Below are positions 1 through 7,852 of a DNA stretch of 64,000 nt, piece after piece. Position numbers and translations under genes: made by a program. The first letter of the stretch is position 1, and each line of letters opens with the position of its first letter. Source of the DNA: Pachyseris speciosa (lineage: Eukaryota > Cnidaria > Anthozoa > Scleractinia > Pachyseridae); contig JAEMWC010000007.1 in assembly GCA_016490735.1 (NCBI GenBank), positions 1,238,501 through 1,302,500 on the forward strand. The letters are read 5' to 3'. The notes under the pieces are model-generated. The model did no database searches. It was not told the origin of the DNA and saw nothing but the letters and a program-made list of their open reading frames with translations.

Positions 1-519
1 GAGAGAGGCAATTCAACAAAACAACAGACTGCCAATTTCCGTATTTCCACAGGAATAAACAAACCAAGGCATGTATTTGTTTTCATCATCAATGATGCTA
101 ATGATTCTGTTCAGACAGCTAATAAATTCTTGTATAACACATTCGCTGTTTCAACTAACGACTTTGATGATTGCTATCTTGAAGTTGGTAATGGAAACGA
201 TTATCCAGAGGTTCATTACAAACCATCAACAGAGCCCACAAGGGTATTCAGAGATGCATTGAATTATGTTAAAGTTGTAAATGAACTCGGTGAAAACACC
301 CTTCTGACGAGAGCAAACTTTGGTACAATATTCCCATTCATTTATTTTGATCTGACTACAACAGAAACAGGATATAAAAGATGGAATGACAAAACTTACT
401 TTCAAATACAAATTGAGTGCGGCTGCAGCTCTGATTACAGTGTGTATGCACTTGTGCTGTATGAACAGGATGTTGAGATGAGAAAGACTGATGGAAAGTT
501 GATTCTGAGATCTATGTAA
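1..519 (+). CDS. Major capsid protein-like C-terminus (partial at window edge)
   Basis: The reading frame is open from the first base, so this is the 3' part of a longer gene; the ATG at 130 is internal. About 172 residues are visible. The end is rich in beta-strand-like stretches and contains FPFIYFDLTTTETGYKRW and YALVLYEQDVE, resembling the second jelly roll of Polinton double-jelly-roll capsid proteins. Its place, first in a collinear set followed by small virion-type ORFs and the protease, fits a capsid gene. Identification is by motif impression and gene order only. An AT-rich spacer (520-647) separates it from the next ORF. Confidence 0.55.
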   Translation, partial: ERGNSTKQQTANFRISTGINKPRHVFVFIINDANDSVQTANKFLYNTFAVSTNDFDDCYLEVGNGNDYPEVHYKPSTEPTRVFRDALNYVKVVNELGENTLLTRANFGTIFPFIYFDLTTTETGYKRWNDKTYFQIQIECGCSSDYSVYALVLYEQDVEMRKTDGKLILRSM

Positions 520-647
520 ATGGAATAATTAAATAAATAATTGAATAGATTAAATAATTAAATAAAATAATTAATAAAATAATTAAATAATTAAATAAAT
601 TAAATCATTATTTATATTAAATACAATTTAGTATAAACATATATTAT

Positions 648-1061
648 ATGACTACTTATCATCCTCATGGAGTGACACTGTCACAAGGTCAGAAAGAAAA
701 GCTGGCAAAAGCTATTAAATCAAATTCAGCGGTAACATTGAGGCTGACTCATGATGAATTATCTGGCGGTGATCAAATGATGCTGACAAAGACACAAATC
801 AACAAACTGATAAAATCAAAAAAGAATGGAACTGGTTCAGATTTGAAGATATCAAAAGCACAAGTCAGAAAGGCGGTTGTACATGGAGGTTCTCTTTGGT
901 CAAGTCTTTTTTCACTTGGAACAAGACTATTACCATATGCAGGTAAGGCAGTAGCTAAAGCGGCTCCAGCATTGGCCACAGGTGCTCTTTCTTCATTAGC
1001 AAGTCCGGCATTGATAAACTATTTGGGAAGAAACAAAGTGGAGGATTCATTATTCCAATAA
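648..1061 (+). CDS. Small Polinton virion-type protein (137 aa), function unknown
   Basis: Starts at ATG 648 after an AT-rich leader. The N-terminal two thirds are polar and lysine-rich (LTKTQINKLIKSKKNG), followed by a Gly/Ala-rich hydrophobic tail (about residues 84-130, containing YAGKAVAKAAPALATGALSS) that could bind or disturb membranes. Proteins of this shape sit beside the capsid gene in Polintons and adintoviruses and are thought to be minor virion or membrane-active core proteins; that role is inference. The next ORF begins only five bases after the stop, in another frame, across an A run at 1060-1064. The two may be one gene split by an indel. Confidence 0.5.
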   Translation: MTTYHPHGVTLSQGQKEKLAKAIKSNSAVTLRLTHDELSGGDQMMLTKTQINKLIKSKKNGTGSDLKISKAQVRKAVVHGGSLWSSLFSLGTRLLPYAGKAVAKAAPALATGALSSLASPALINYLGRNKVEDSLFQ

Positions 1062-1065
1062 AAAC

Positions 1066-1500
1066 TTGCCCAAACTATTGAATTATGGAAATTTATTGAA
1101 TGTGAGACAAATGGCTGATCTTGTAAATGCAATGCAGTCTGGTGGACAACTTGCTATCAAACCAACAAAAACTCAGTCTGGTGGGTTTCTTGGAACACTT
1201 TTAGCAAGTATTGGAATTCCTTTAGCCATAGAAGCAATCAGAAAATTAACAGGGAAGGGTTTGCATGTTGAACACAGCCGTTCTAGACGGTCAATACCAG
1301 TTCATGTTCCAGATCACATTGCAGTCAAAAAAAATAAAAGTGGTGGGAAACACGTTATGATTCCATGGCAATCGCCACCTGTCTTTGGTACATGGGATAA
1401 CCCAATCGGTTATGGGGTAAAAAAAAAAACCAGAAAGACAAAAAAGGAAAAGGGCTTCTACTGGGAAAAGACAGTCCATTCAATTCAATCCCAATTCTAG
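1066..1500 (+). CDS. Small Polinton virion-type protein, second part (144-aa ORF, probably frameshifted)
   Basis: The ORF opens at a TTG; the first in-frame ATG is near 1111 (MADLVNAMQSGG). It contains a hydrophobic Gly-rich segment (SGGFLGTLLASIGIPLAIEA), then a basic stretch rich in His, Arg and Lys, and a WDNPIGYGV motif. An A run at about 1418-1430 is followed by a frame that reads more like the hydrophobic segments around it, suggesting a second indel near the 3' end. It probably belongs with the ORF at 648-1061 as one broken gene or a pair of small virion proteins. No enzymatic motif is visible. Confidence 0.45.
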   Translation: MPKLLNYGNLLNVRQMADLVNAMQSGGQLAIKPTKTQSGGFLGTLLASIGIPLAIEAIRKLTGKGLHVEHSRSRRSIPVHVPDHIAVKKNKSGGKHVMIPWQSPPVFGTWDNPIGYGVKKKTRKTKKEKGFYWEKTVHSIQSQF

Positions 1501-1549
1501 GAACCATTTTGTAAACAAACCCTTATCCAACTTTGATTTAATCAATTGG

Positions 1550-1969
1550 GTGAAACAACTTGGAATAAAATATTTTAGAGGAGTATTTTCAAGAGACAAT
1601 CTTCCTAGACAAATAAAAAACAATGAATGTGGGATAGTTAATCTTGATTCCAAAATTGGACCGGGTACACATTGGGTATGTTACCGGAATTTCAAAAATG
1701 ATAACTACTGTGAATACTTCGACTCTTTCGGTTTAATGATGCCAACAGAAGTTCAAATGTATATGGCTGCAAGCGGTAAACAACTTGAATACTCTGGTGA
1801 TGAGATACAAGAAAGAGATTCAGTCTTGTGTGGATATTGGTGTTTGTACTATCTTCTCGAGAGACAAAAAGGCAGATCTATTCTGGATACAATACACAAC
1901 TCCAAATTCAGTTCAACAGATACGAGTGTCAATCACAGATTCATCATAGACTACTTTAAAAATATCTAA
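1550..1969 (+). CDS. Adenain-like (C5/Ulp1 fold) cysteine protease
   Basis: The 139-residue ORF carries the adenovirus-protease signature in order: a catalytic His in GTHWVCYRN, an acidic residue in EYFDSFG, and a Gln and Cys in QERDSVLCGYWCLYYLLE. In adenoviruses and Polintons such proteases mature capsid proteins. The ORF is shown from a GTG, but the same frame is open upstream through at least 1502 with no ATG, so the real start is earlier or lost to a frameshift between it and the preceding ORF. Family length is usually a little greater, fitting a missing N-terminus. It stops 12 bases before the next ATG (1982). All catalytic residues appear intact. Confidence 0.85.
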   Translation: MKQLGIKYFRGVFSRDNLPRQIKNNECGIVNLDSKIGPGTHWVCYRNFKNDNYCEYFDSFGLMMPTEVQMYMAASGKQLEYSGDEIQERDSVLCGYWCLYYLLERQKGRSILDTIHNSKFSSTDTSVNHRFIIDYFKNI

Positions 1970-1981
1970 CTTAATGGTATA

Positions 1982-2152
1982 ATGGTAAAATCATATTGTG
2001 TGAAACAGAAGAAGCAAACTGAGTGTGTACCAGGAAGCGAAACATACCAGAAGACTAAAAATGGAAGAACTATGATGAAATGCAAATGTGCTGAGTGTGG
2101 GATCACTAAGACTAAGTTTGTCAAGGGAAGGGAAACTGAGTGGCCCGTCTGA
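1982..2152 (+). CDS. Short zinc-ribbon ORF (56 aa), probable N-terminus of the PLA2-like protein
   Basis: ATG at 1982, stop TGA at 2150-2152. The product is basic and shows a Cys pattern (YCVKQKK ... MKCKCAECGITKTKF) like the short zinc-ribbon found in some large DNA viruses and Polintons (DUF5679-like), though one Cys of the first pair appears replaced. It overlaps the start of the PLA2-like ORF, which uses another frame, so the pair is most simply one gene split by an indel between about 2110 and 2150. The family call is from memory of the motif. Confidence 0.5.
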   Translation: MVKSYCVKQKKQTECVPGSETYQKTKNGRTMMKCKCAECGITKTKFVKGRETEWPV

Positions 2153-2822
2153 AGGGGCGGGCATACTAGATTCAGCCGCAGATATGGCACTAACAGGATT
2201 CTTAGAACATGGTGTTCCTTATTTGGCTAAGAAGGGAGTTGAAATGGGGAGATATTATGCATCAGAAGCAATGAGAAATCCAAAGTTGCAGAAGAAATTA
2301 ATTGACAAAGGACTTTCCCTCGCAAAGCCGGCTATCACAAAGGTTGGGTCAGAAGCTTTAAAACAACTGTCAACAAAAGTGAGACCAAATATTCGTTACA
2401 AAACAGATATCAAGGGATTGGATTATGGTGGAGCTATTGATATCCACAAATTAATTGGCAAGATTCCTAAACCCAAAGCTGGATGGACACCGAGCAAGTA
2501 TAAGTATATGGGACCTTACAATCCATTAAATGAACAACTGGAATATGATCCAAATACTGGAGAAGTGTTAAAGTGGAAAGTACAGCCTTACAATAAAGTA
2601 GATGAAATAGCAGCTTACCACGATATTTGTTATGATATGGGAAAGAATAAAGGTGATTGTGATAGAACAATGATCAATTCTCTTGATGCCATTCCTTATG
2701 GTGAAATGCCAAAATGGGGTCAAACAGCCAGATTCTTAATTGATAAAAAACAGAAATTAGGTCTTGGTGTTTCAAAATACGGAAAAAGCCGTCGAGTGAA
2801 GAAAACTGGAAAGAAAAACTAG
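2088..2822 (+). CDS. Parvovirus-VP1-type phospholipase A2-like virion protein
   Basis: Within this 244-residue ORF, about residues 135-215 hold a secreted-PLA2-like core: a calcium-loop-like YMGPYNPL, then DEIAAYHDICYD with the His-Asp catalytic pair, followed by a Cys-Asp-Arg segment. The same domain occurs in parvovirus VP1 and in several Polintons and adintoviruses, where it is thought to help the particle cross endosomal membranes. The C-terminus is strongly basic (SRRVKKTGKKN). The listed start is not an ATG, and the true N-terminus is probably the zinc-ribbon ORF at 1982-2152, now out of frame. Catalytic residues look intact. Confidence 0.7.
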   Translation: MLSVGSLRLSLSREGKLSGPSEGAGILDSAADMALTGFLEHGVPYLAKKGVEMGRYYASEAMRNPKLQKKLIDKGLSLAKPAITKVGSEALKQLSTKVRPNIRYKTDIKGLDYGGAIDIHKLIGKIPKPKAGWTPSKYKYMGPYNPLNEQLEYDPNTGEVLKWKVQPYNKVDEIAAYHDICYDMGKNKGDCDRTMINSLDAIPYGEMPKWGQTARFLIDKKQKLGLGVSKYGKSRRVKKTGKKN

Positions 2823-2869
2823 CTGATGAATTACATGCACCCATAAAACGAAATTTCACTCGGCGGCGT

Positions 2870-3691
2870 GTGATTGTAACTAAAATTGATGAAATATGGG
2901 CAAGTGATCTAGTTGAAATGCAACAGTTCAGTAAATGGAATAAAGGTTATCGATATCTTCTTATGGTTATTGATGTCTTCAGCAAATATGGTTGGATTGT
3001 CCCATTGAAGGATAAGAAAGGTGAATCTGTCACTGAAGCATTCAAAACAATATTCAAGGAAGGCAGAAAACCACAATATCTATGGGTTGATAAGGGAAAA
3101 GAATTTTACAACAAACACTTGAAGGACTTGCTAGAGAAACATAGTGCACAGATGTACTCAACTGAGAATGAAGAGAAGTCATCAGTGGTTGAAAGATGGA
3201 ATAGGACAATTAAATCCAAGATGTGGAAGCAGTTCACTGTTCAAGGTAATACACAGTATTTAGACATGTTACCAAAATTAGTGAAACAGTATAATAATAC
3301 CAAACATTCAAGCATAAAGATGACACCTACAGAGGCTTCAAAGAAAAAGAATGAAGGAACTGTTTACTTTAATCTATGTGGTGATATGGAGCCATTAAAA
3401 CAGAAACCAAAATTTAAAATAGGTGATAAGGTCCGAATATCTAAGTATAAACGGAATGTGTTCGATAAGGGCTATACACCAAATTGGACTGAGGAAGTGT
3501 TCACAGTTGATAAGATTCAATACACTAATCCAATAACATACAAAATAAAGGATCTGAAAGGTGAAGATATCGAAGGGAGTTTTTATGAACCTGAGTTATT
3601 AAAAGCCAGACAGGATGTTTTCCGTATCGATAAAGTCATTCGCAGAGACTATAAGAAAAAAACAAGCTTTGGTGAAGTGGAAGGGTTATAG
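2870..3691 (+). CDS. Retroviral-type DDE integrase (Polinton c-integrase), C-terminus frameshifted
   Basis: The catalytic core is clear: first Asp in IWASDLVEM, second Asp in LWVDKGKEF, and the Glu in SSVVERWNRT, with the typical spacing of the rve fold. It would insert the element into host DNA, making 6-bp target duplications. An SH3-like segment follows (FKIGDKVRISKYKR ... PITYKIKDL). The listed start is GTG; the frame is open upstream, overlapping the end of the PLA2 gene. The ORF stops at 3691, but a chromodomain-like ending continues in another frame at 3670-3743, so a single-base shift near the A run at 3656-3662 truncates it. Confidence 0.88.
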   Translation: MIVTKIDEIWASDLVEMQQFSKWNKGYRYLLMVIDVFSKYGWIVPLKDKKGESVTEAFKTIFKEGRKPQYLWVDKGKEFYNKHLKDLLEKHSAQMYSTENEEKSSVVERWNRTIKSKMWKQFTVQGNTQYLDMLPKLVKQYNNTKHSSIKMTPTEASKKKNEGTVYFNLCGDMEPLKQKPKFKIGDKVRISKYKRNVFDKGYTPNWTEEVFTVDKIQYTNPITYKIKDLKGEDIEGSFYEPELLKARQDVFRIDKVIRRDYKKKTSFGEVEGL

Positions 3692-3743
3692 TGATGAATT
3701 TAACAGTTGGATACCATTTAGGGATTTAAAAGAAATATTATAA
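3670..3743 (+). pseudogene. Detached chromodomain end of the integrase
   Basis: In the frame one step from the integrase ORF this stretch encodes the core chromodomain motif KWKGYSDEFNSW followed by a short tail and TAA at 3741-3743. The upstream integrase ends with the expected preceding strand (FRIDKVIRRDYKKK). A C-terminal chromodomain is usual for Polinton integrases and for chromoviruses, where it may guide insertion to marked chromatin. Confidence 0.65.
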
Positions 3744-3896
3744 AGAGAAAATTATCTAACATATATATAAGTGGACCTTACAGTAGTATATACTGTTATT
3801 TGCTATTATGTAGCCAAGAATATTAATATTCCTGACTATATTTAAACACAGGTTGAAAATAAATTAAAAAATAAATTATAATAATATAATATACAA
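3744..3896. other. AT-rich spacer between integrase and BRO-N gene
   Basis: Very AT-rich with several TATA-like runs (for example 3763-3772 and 3880-3892) just before the ATG at 3897. A promoter is plausible but no defined element is seen. Confidence 0.35.
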
Positions 3897-4160
3897 ATGC
3901 AAAAATATTCCTACGATAATAAAGAATTAGATGTATCAATAGATTGTTATCTTGATGAAAAAAATGATATATGGTTCAGAGGTAGAGACATAGCTACTAT
4001 TCTTGACTATAAAAATCCACAAAGAGCAATCGGAGATTATGTTGTATCGGATGATAAAATCTTGATAAACCATAAAATAAACACAAATTCACGGGGACAA
4101 AAACGGTCCCTCGTGCTGAGACCATTGATTCACGGGGACAAAAACAGTCCCTCGTGCTGA
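3897..4160 (+). CDS. BRO-N domain protein, N-terminal part (broken)
   Basis: Starts at ATG 3897. The first 60 residues match the BRO-N fold of baculovirus-repeated-ORF and KilA-like DNA-binding proteins: IWFRGRDIATILDYKNPQRA is the characteristic helix region. The ORF then runs into three tandem 41-bp units and stops inside the second (TGA 4158-4160). The same frame reopens and carries the second half of BRO-N (FINESGFYSLI at about 4228-4262) and then a nuclease domain. The original product was therefore probably a BRO-N plus VRR-NUC protein; its role in a Polinton is unknown. Confidence 0.7.
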   Translation: MQKYSYDNKELDVSIDCYLDEKNDIWFRGRDIATILDYKNPQRAIGDYVVSDDKILINHKINTNSRGQKRSLVLRPLIHGDKNSPSC

Positions 4161-4209
4161 GACCATTGATTCACGGGGACAAAAACAGTCCCTCGTGCTG
4201 AGACCATTG
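4087..4209 (+). repeat. Three tandem copies of a 41-bp unit
   Basis: Units begin at 4087, 4128 and 4169 and are nearly identical (copy 1 has CGG where the others have CAG). Three copies total 123 bp, a multiple of three, so the downstream frame is kept, but each copy is read in a different frame and the second creates a stop. Consecutive copies abut with no spacer. Confidence 0.95.
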
Positions 4210-4376
4210 AAAAAACTTTCAGATGTTTTTTTATAAATGAATCAGGATTTTATTCACTCATATTATCTTCCAAAAAACAAGAAGCTGTAAAATTCAAACA
4301 TTGGGTTACATCAAAAGTATTACCATCAATCAGAAAACAGGGATATTACAAACAGTTTAATGACAGAAGCAATAAT

Positions 4377-4754
4377 ATGCTATTAATTGAATGTGAAAAT
4401 GATCTGCATTATAAGATTGTTTCATTCATCAGAAAGAAATACGATGATGCATTAATGATTGCCGGATTAGGTGAAAATCAAATAAGTCCAAACATGAGAA
4501 TCAAAAGTTATAACAAAGGATATATGGCTGGTCAGTGTGATTTGATGTTAATGAATCCAACTGAAAAATACAATGCTCTGTGCCTGGAATTCAAAAGCCC
4601 TACTGGCATCTTCGCTGTATCCAATAATCAACTCAGAATGAAGGCAATGTATGAGAAAAACGAATGTAAATACACCATGAGCAATTGTTTCGAAGATTTG
4701 ATCCACGAAATAACCAAACATATGGAGGAACATAGAAACTACATAAAAGGATAA
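4377..4754 (+). CDS. VRR-NUC nuclease domain (C-terminal part of the BRO-N protein)
   Basis: The frame is open from 4161, so the ATG at 4377 is internal; before it lies the end of BRO-N (VTSKVLPSIRKQG). From about 4390 the sequence shows VRR-NUC motifs: a GxxD step in MAGQCDLML, the ExK step in LCLEFKSPTG, and the downstream Gln in SNNQLRMKAMYE. VRR-NUC domains are structure-specific nucleases of the PD-(D/E)XK group (as in FAN1 and phage resolvases). In a Polinton it could resolve replication intermediates; that is inference. Key residues are present. The stop at 4752-4754 is followed within 25 bases by the next ATG. Confidence 0.72.
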   Translation: MLLIECENDLHYKIVSFIRKKYDDALMIAGLGENQISPNMRIKSYNKGYMAGQCDLMLMNPTEKYNALCLEFKSPTGIFAVSNNQLRMKAMYEKNECKYTMSNCFEDLIHEITKHMEEHRNYIKG

Positions 4755-4777
4755 AAATAATATATAGTATAATATAT

Positions 4778-4987
4778 ATGGACAATCAAACAGTCAAGAG
4801 AGGTAAAGGAAGACCTAGAAAATATGAAACAAAAGAAAAAGCAAAAGAAGCTTTCAGAATATATAAGAACAATTACATGGTAAATAAAGAATGGTACTGC
4901 GAAGTTTGTAATAATGGTAAAAATTACACACTGGCAGGCAAAACTCTTCACAATAGAACAAAAAAGCATCAAAGTAATATAGTTTGA
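4778..4987 (+). CDS. Small AT-hook / zinc-finger protein (69 aa)
   Basis: ATG at 4778, only 24 bases after the nuclease stop. The N-terminus has an AT-hook core (KGRPRKY), then a Lys/Glu-rich helix, then a C2H2-like finger: WYCEVCNNGKNYTLAG followed by two His in LHNRTKKHQ. This suggests a DNA-binding protein, possibly a regulator or packaging factor. No frame break is visible, unlike most neighbours. The next ATG (5096) follows after a 108-bp AT-rich spacer. Confidence 0.6.
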   Translation: MDNQTVKRGKGRPRKYETKEKAKEAFRIYKNNYMVNKEWYCEVCNNGKNYTLAGKTLHNRTKKHQSNIV

Positions 4988-5095
4988 ATCAGTTCAAAGG
5001 ATTCCAGTATTTGGGATCACTTGAATTCTCACCCCTACTTAAACGCACCATTGAAACTCACTTAAAATAAAAAAATATATAGATATATTATATAA

Positions 5096-5293
5096 ATGGA
5101 AAATTTTATATCACGCATTCATATGAATAAGAAAGATTTTAAAAAATTGAGCAAAAAACAGCTCATCGAAATGTTAATCAAAATGAATGAAAGGCTTGAA
5201 AAAGTAGAGAAGCAACAGTGGTTAATGAAATCAGAAATGAAGAAACAGAAGAAACCAAAAGTTGTTATAGTTGACGATACCAAGCCTATATAG
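5096..5293 (+). CDS. Polymerase B N-terminal fragment (65 aa, coiled coil)
   Basis: This is the first open segment of the polymerase gene and lies in the same frame as the next one. It is a Lys/Glu-rich helical stretch (KKQLIEMLIKMNERLEKVEK) ending in VVIVDDTKPI before the TAG. Read alone it would be a small coiled-coil protein, but the shared frame and the continuing PVPAP-type sequence after the stop show it is the polymerase N-terminus. Confidence 0.65.
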   Translation: MENFISRIHMNKKDFKKLSKKQLIEMLIKMNERLEKVEKQQWLMKSEMKKQKKPKVVIVDDTKPI

Positions 5294-5329
5294 AAACCAG
5301 TTCCAGCACCTCACAAGAGTGTTAAACAG

Positions 5330-7261
5330 ATGGTACAAGATTATGAAGACAACATAATTCTTCCACCATTGGAATTCAGGGACAGACCTGTGCCAGCCCC
5401 CAGAACCAAGAGACCAGTACCTGCACCGAGGACAAGAATTGAGCGAATGGTCCAAGCTCTGAAGGGTTACACTGAGTCTTATGAAATTGGAATAAAATAT
5501 GACAAAGACCCGCTAGATCAGCTACTAAACACAAGAAAGGCAATCGAAATACATATTAAAAAATTGTTAAATGAAATGAAAGGACTGAAATTTGTTGAAA
5601 CACTGAAGGTGCAATTCACAAAAATGACGGATGGAAGTCTAGAGTTTAAAACAGCATATTTCAGCAGTGTAGCTCAAACAATTATCAATAATCTAGAAAT
5701 TGCAGAATCACTTGAATTATCAAAGCAGGAAATATTGAATAAGATAGCTCAATGGGTATCTGAAGGTTCTGGTTGGACTATTGCATCTGTTGAAAGCCAT
5801 TATCTAAATACAGTGAAATATGAGCCAATGAAGGGCTCCTCATACATAAAACTGCCTAATGAACTAAGAAACAGTGCAAGGGGTTTGATCAATGTGAAAA
5901 ATGAAGATAATGAATGCTTCAGATGGTGTCACATCAGACATTTGAATCCACAAGACAAGGATCCACAGAGAATCAAAAAAGTTGACAAGAAATTTATTGA
6001 AAAATTGGATTATTCAGGTATTGAATTCCCAGTCACTACCAAACATTACAATAAAATAGAAAAGCAAAATGAGATCAACATCAATGTTTTCGGTTATGAG
6101 GACAAACAACCATACCCAATTTTTGTCTCAAAAGAGAAATATGCAGACTGCTTAAATCTGCTTCTAATAACTGAAAATGAAAACAAGCATTATGTGCTAA
6201 TCAATGATTTCAACAAGTTTATGTACAATCAAACAAAGCATAAAGAAAGAAAACACTTTTGCATGAACTGTCTTCAATGCTTCAGTTCTGAAAGGGTGTT
6301 GAATAATCACAAGGACAACTGCATGCAAGTTAATGGCACACAAGCAATAAAGATGCCAACCAAGGATAACAATATTCTGAAATTCAACAACTTTCATAAA
6401 CAACAACAGGTACCATTTGTGATATATGCTGATTTTGAGGCTATCACTGAGAAAATACATAGTTGCCAACCCAACAATAATAAATCATATACTGAAGCCT
6501 ATCAGAAGCATACTGACTGTGGATATGGTTACAAGGTTGTTTGTTGCTATGATGATAAATACAGCAAACCAACAGCAATATACAGGGGTGAAAAGGCTGT
6601 GTACAAATTCATGGAAGCTATGTTGGAGGAAGTTGCATATTGCAAGAAGGTTGTGAAGAAAGAATTCAATAAACCATTGAAAATGACTGAGGATGATGAA
6701 AAAGAATTCCAAAAAGCTGAAATGTGTCACATCTGTGATAAGAAGTATACTGAAAAGGATATTAGAGTCCGAGATCATTGTCACATTACTGGCCAGTATA
6801 GAGGATCAGCTCATCAAGAATGTAACCTGAAACTTAGAGTCAATCCAGAAGAAATAAAGATACCTGTTATATTTCACAATCTAAGAGGTTATGATAGTCA
6901 TTTTATTATGCAGGAGATTGGAGCCATTGTCAAGAAACACACCTATAAAAATAAGAAAGGTGAAAAGTGCCAGATGAATATCAATGCTATCCCAAACAAC
7001 ATGGAGAAGTATATGGCTTTCATGCTTGGCAATCACTTGACATTCATTGATAGTTTCCAGTTCATGAGCTCTAGTCTGGATAAACTTGTTGGTAATCTAC
7101 CAAAAGAAGCCTTAAAATACACTTCAAAAGAGTTCAATGAAAACAATCTTGATCTTGTGTCACATAAAGGTGTCTATCCTTATGACTACATGGATAGTTT
7201 CGATAAATTCAACCAAAAGCTACCATCAAAAGATGAATTTTATAGTATATTGAGTGATTAA
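5330..7261 (+). CDS. Polymerase B, N-terminal and 3'-5' exonuclease segment (643 aa)
   Basis: The largest open segment of the polymerase. In order it carries a proline-rich start, a conserved domain containing NECFRWCHIRHLNPQDKD, a Cys/His finger (FCMNCLQCF ... HKDNC), Exo I, a second Cys/His module (6716-6835) and Exo II. It ends at the premature TAA 7259-7261; the frame continues directly after it. Confidence 0.8.
   Translation: MVQDYEDNIILPPLEFRDRPVPAPRTKRPVPAPRTRIERMVQALKGYTESYEIGIKYDKDPLDQLLNTRKAIEIHIKKLLNEMKGLKFVETLKVQFTKMTDGSLEFKTAYFSSVAQTIINNLEIAESLELSKQEILNKIAQWVSEGSGWTIASVESHYLNTVKYEPMKGSSYIKLPNELRNSARGLINVKNEDNECFRWCHIRHLNPQDKDPQRIKKVDKKFIEKLDYSGIEFPVTTKHYNKIEKQNEININVFGYEDKQPYPIFVSKEKYADCLNLLLITENENKHYVLINDFNKFMYNQTKHKERKHFCMNCLQCFSSERVLNNHKDNCMQVNGTQAIKMPTKDNNILKFNNFHKQQQVPFVIYADFEAITEKIHSCQPNNNKSYTEAYQKHTDCGYGYKVVCCYDDKYSKPTAIYRGEKAVYKFMEAMLEEVAYCKKVVKKEFNKPLKMTEDDEKEFQKAEMCHICDKKYTEKDIRVRDHCHITGQYRGSAHQECNLKLRVNPEEIKIPVIFHNLRGYDSHFIMQEIGAIVKKHTYKNKKGEKCQMNINAIPNNMEKYMAFMLGNHLTFIDSFQFMSSSLDKLVGNLPKEALKYTSKEFNENNLDLVSHKGVYPYDYMDSFDKFNQKLPSKDEFYSILSD
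6716..6835 (+). other. EndoVII-like zinc module inside the polymerase exonuclease domain
   Basis: Between Exo I and Exo II the protein contains a CHIC pair, then RVRDHCHITGQYRGSAHQ and a Cys-Asn. The CxxC, DHCH, G-x2-RG and H-x2-CN spacing is that of recombination endonuclease VII / HNH-type zinc modules. It may be an active nuclease insertion or just a structural zinc site; the DH pair is present. Confidence 0.6.
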
Positions 7262-7315
7262 CATATCTCAGATGAAGACTATTCTCATGCTCAGAATGTT
7301 TGGAATTCTTTCTCT

Positions 7316-7852
7316 TTGAATAACATGGGTGATTATCATGACCTGTATCTTAAAACAGATGTACTCCTACTGGCTGATGTATTTGAAAACTTCAGGAAAA
7401 CATGTATTGAGTACTACAAGTTAGACCCATGTCACTATTTCACATCTCCTGGTTTATCATGGGATGCAATGCTTAAAATGACAGATATCAAACTGGAATT
7501 GATGACAGACATTGATATGTTTCAATTCATAGAAAAAGGCCTGAGAGGTGGTATCAGCTATATAGCCAACCGTTATGGCAAAGCAAATAATAAATACATG
7601 AAAGAGTATGATGAGAAGGCGCCCTCAAAGTATATCATGTATCTTGATGCTAACAATCTATATGGTTGGGCAATGAGCCAATATCTTCCAACTGGTGGAT
7701 TCAGATGGATGACTGAGAATAAAATAAATAATCTCAACCTGGCTGAATACAAAGAAGACAGTGCCAAAGGTTTGATTCTGGAAGTTGATCTGGAATACCC
7801 CCAGAGTTACATGATCTGCATAATGATTATCCACTTGGGCCAGAGAAGGTGA
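7316..7852 (+). CDS. Polymerase B, Exo III to motif A segment
   Basis: Same frame as the preceding segment, resuming right after the TAA (open from 7262). It includes Exo III (KTDVLLLADVF), the conserved CHYFTSPGLSWDAMLKMT region and polymerase motif A. Its last 15 or so residues are out of register because of the shift near 7798-7802; the true frame continues in the next segment. Confidence 0.8.
   Translation: MNNMGDYHDLYLKTDVLLLADVFENFRKTCIEYYKLDPCHYFTSPGLSWDAMLKMTDIKLELMTDIDMFQFIEKGLRGGISYIANRYGKANNKYMKEYDEKAPSKYIMYLDANNLYGWAMSQYLPTGGFRWMTENKINNLNLAEYKEDSAKGLILEVDLEYPQSYMICIMIIHLGQRR

Noticed and set aside
4087..4209. Three repeats could look like a tiny CRISPR array
   Set aside because: The copies are directly adjacent with no spacers, lie in a coding gene and are in an animal genome; this is a tandem triplication.
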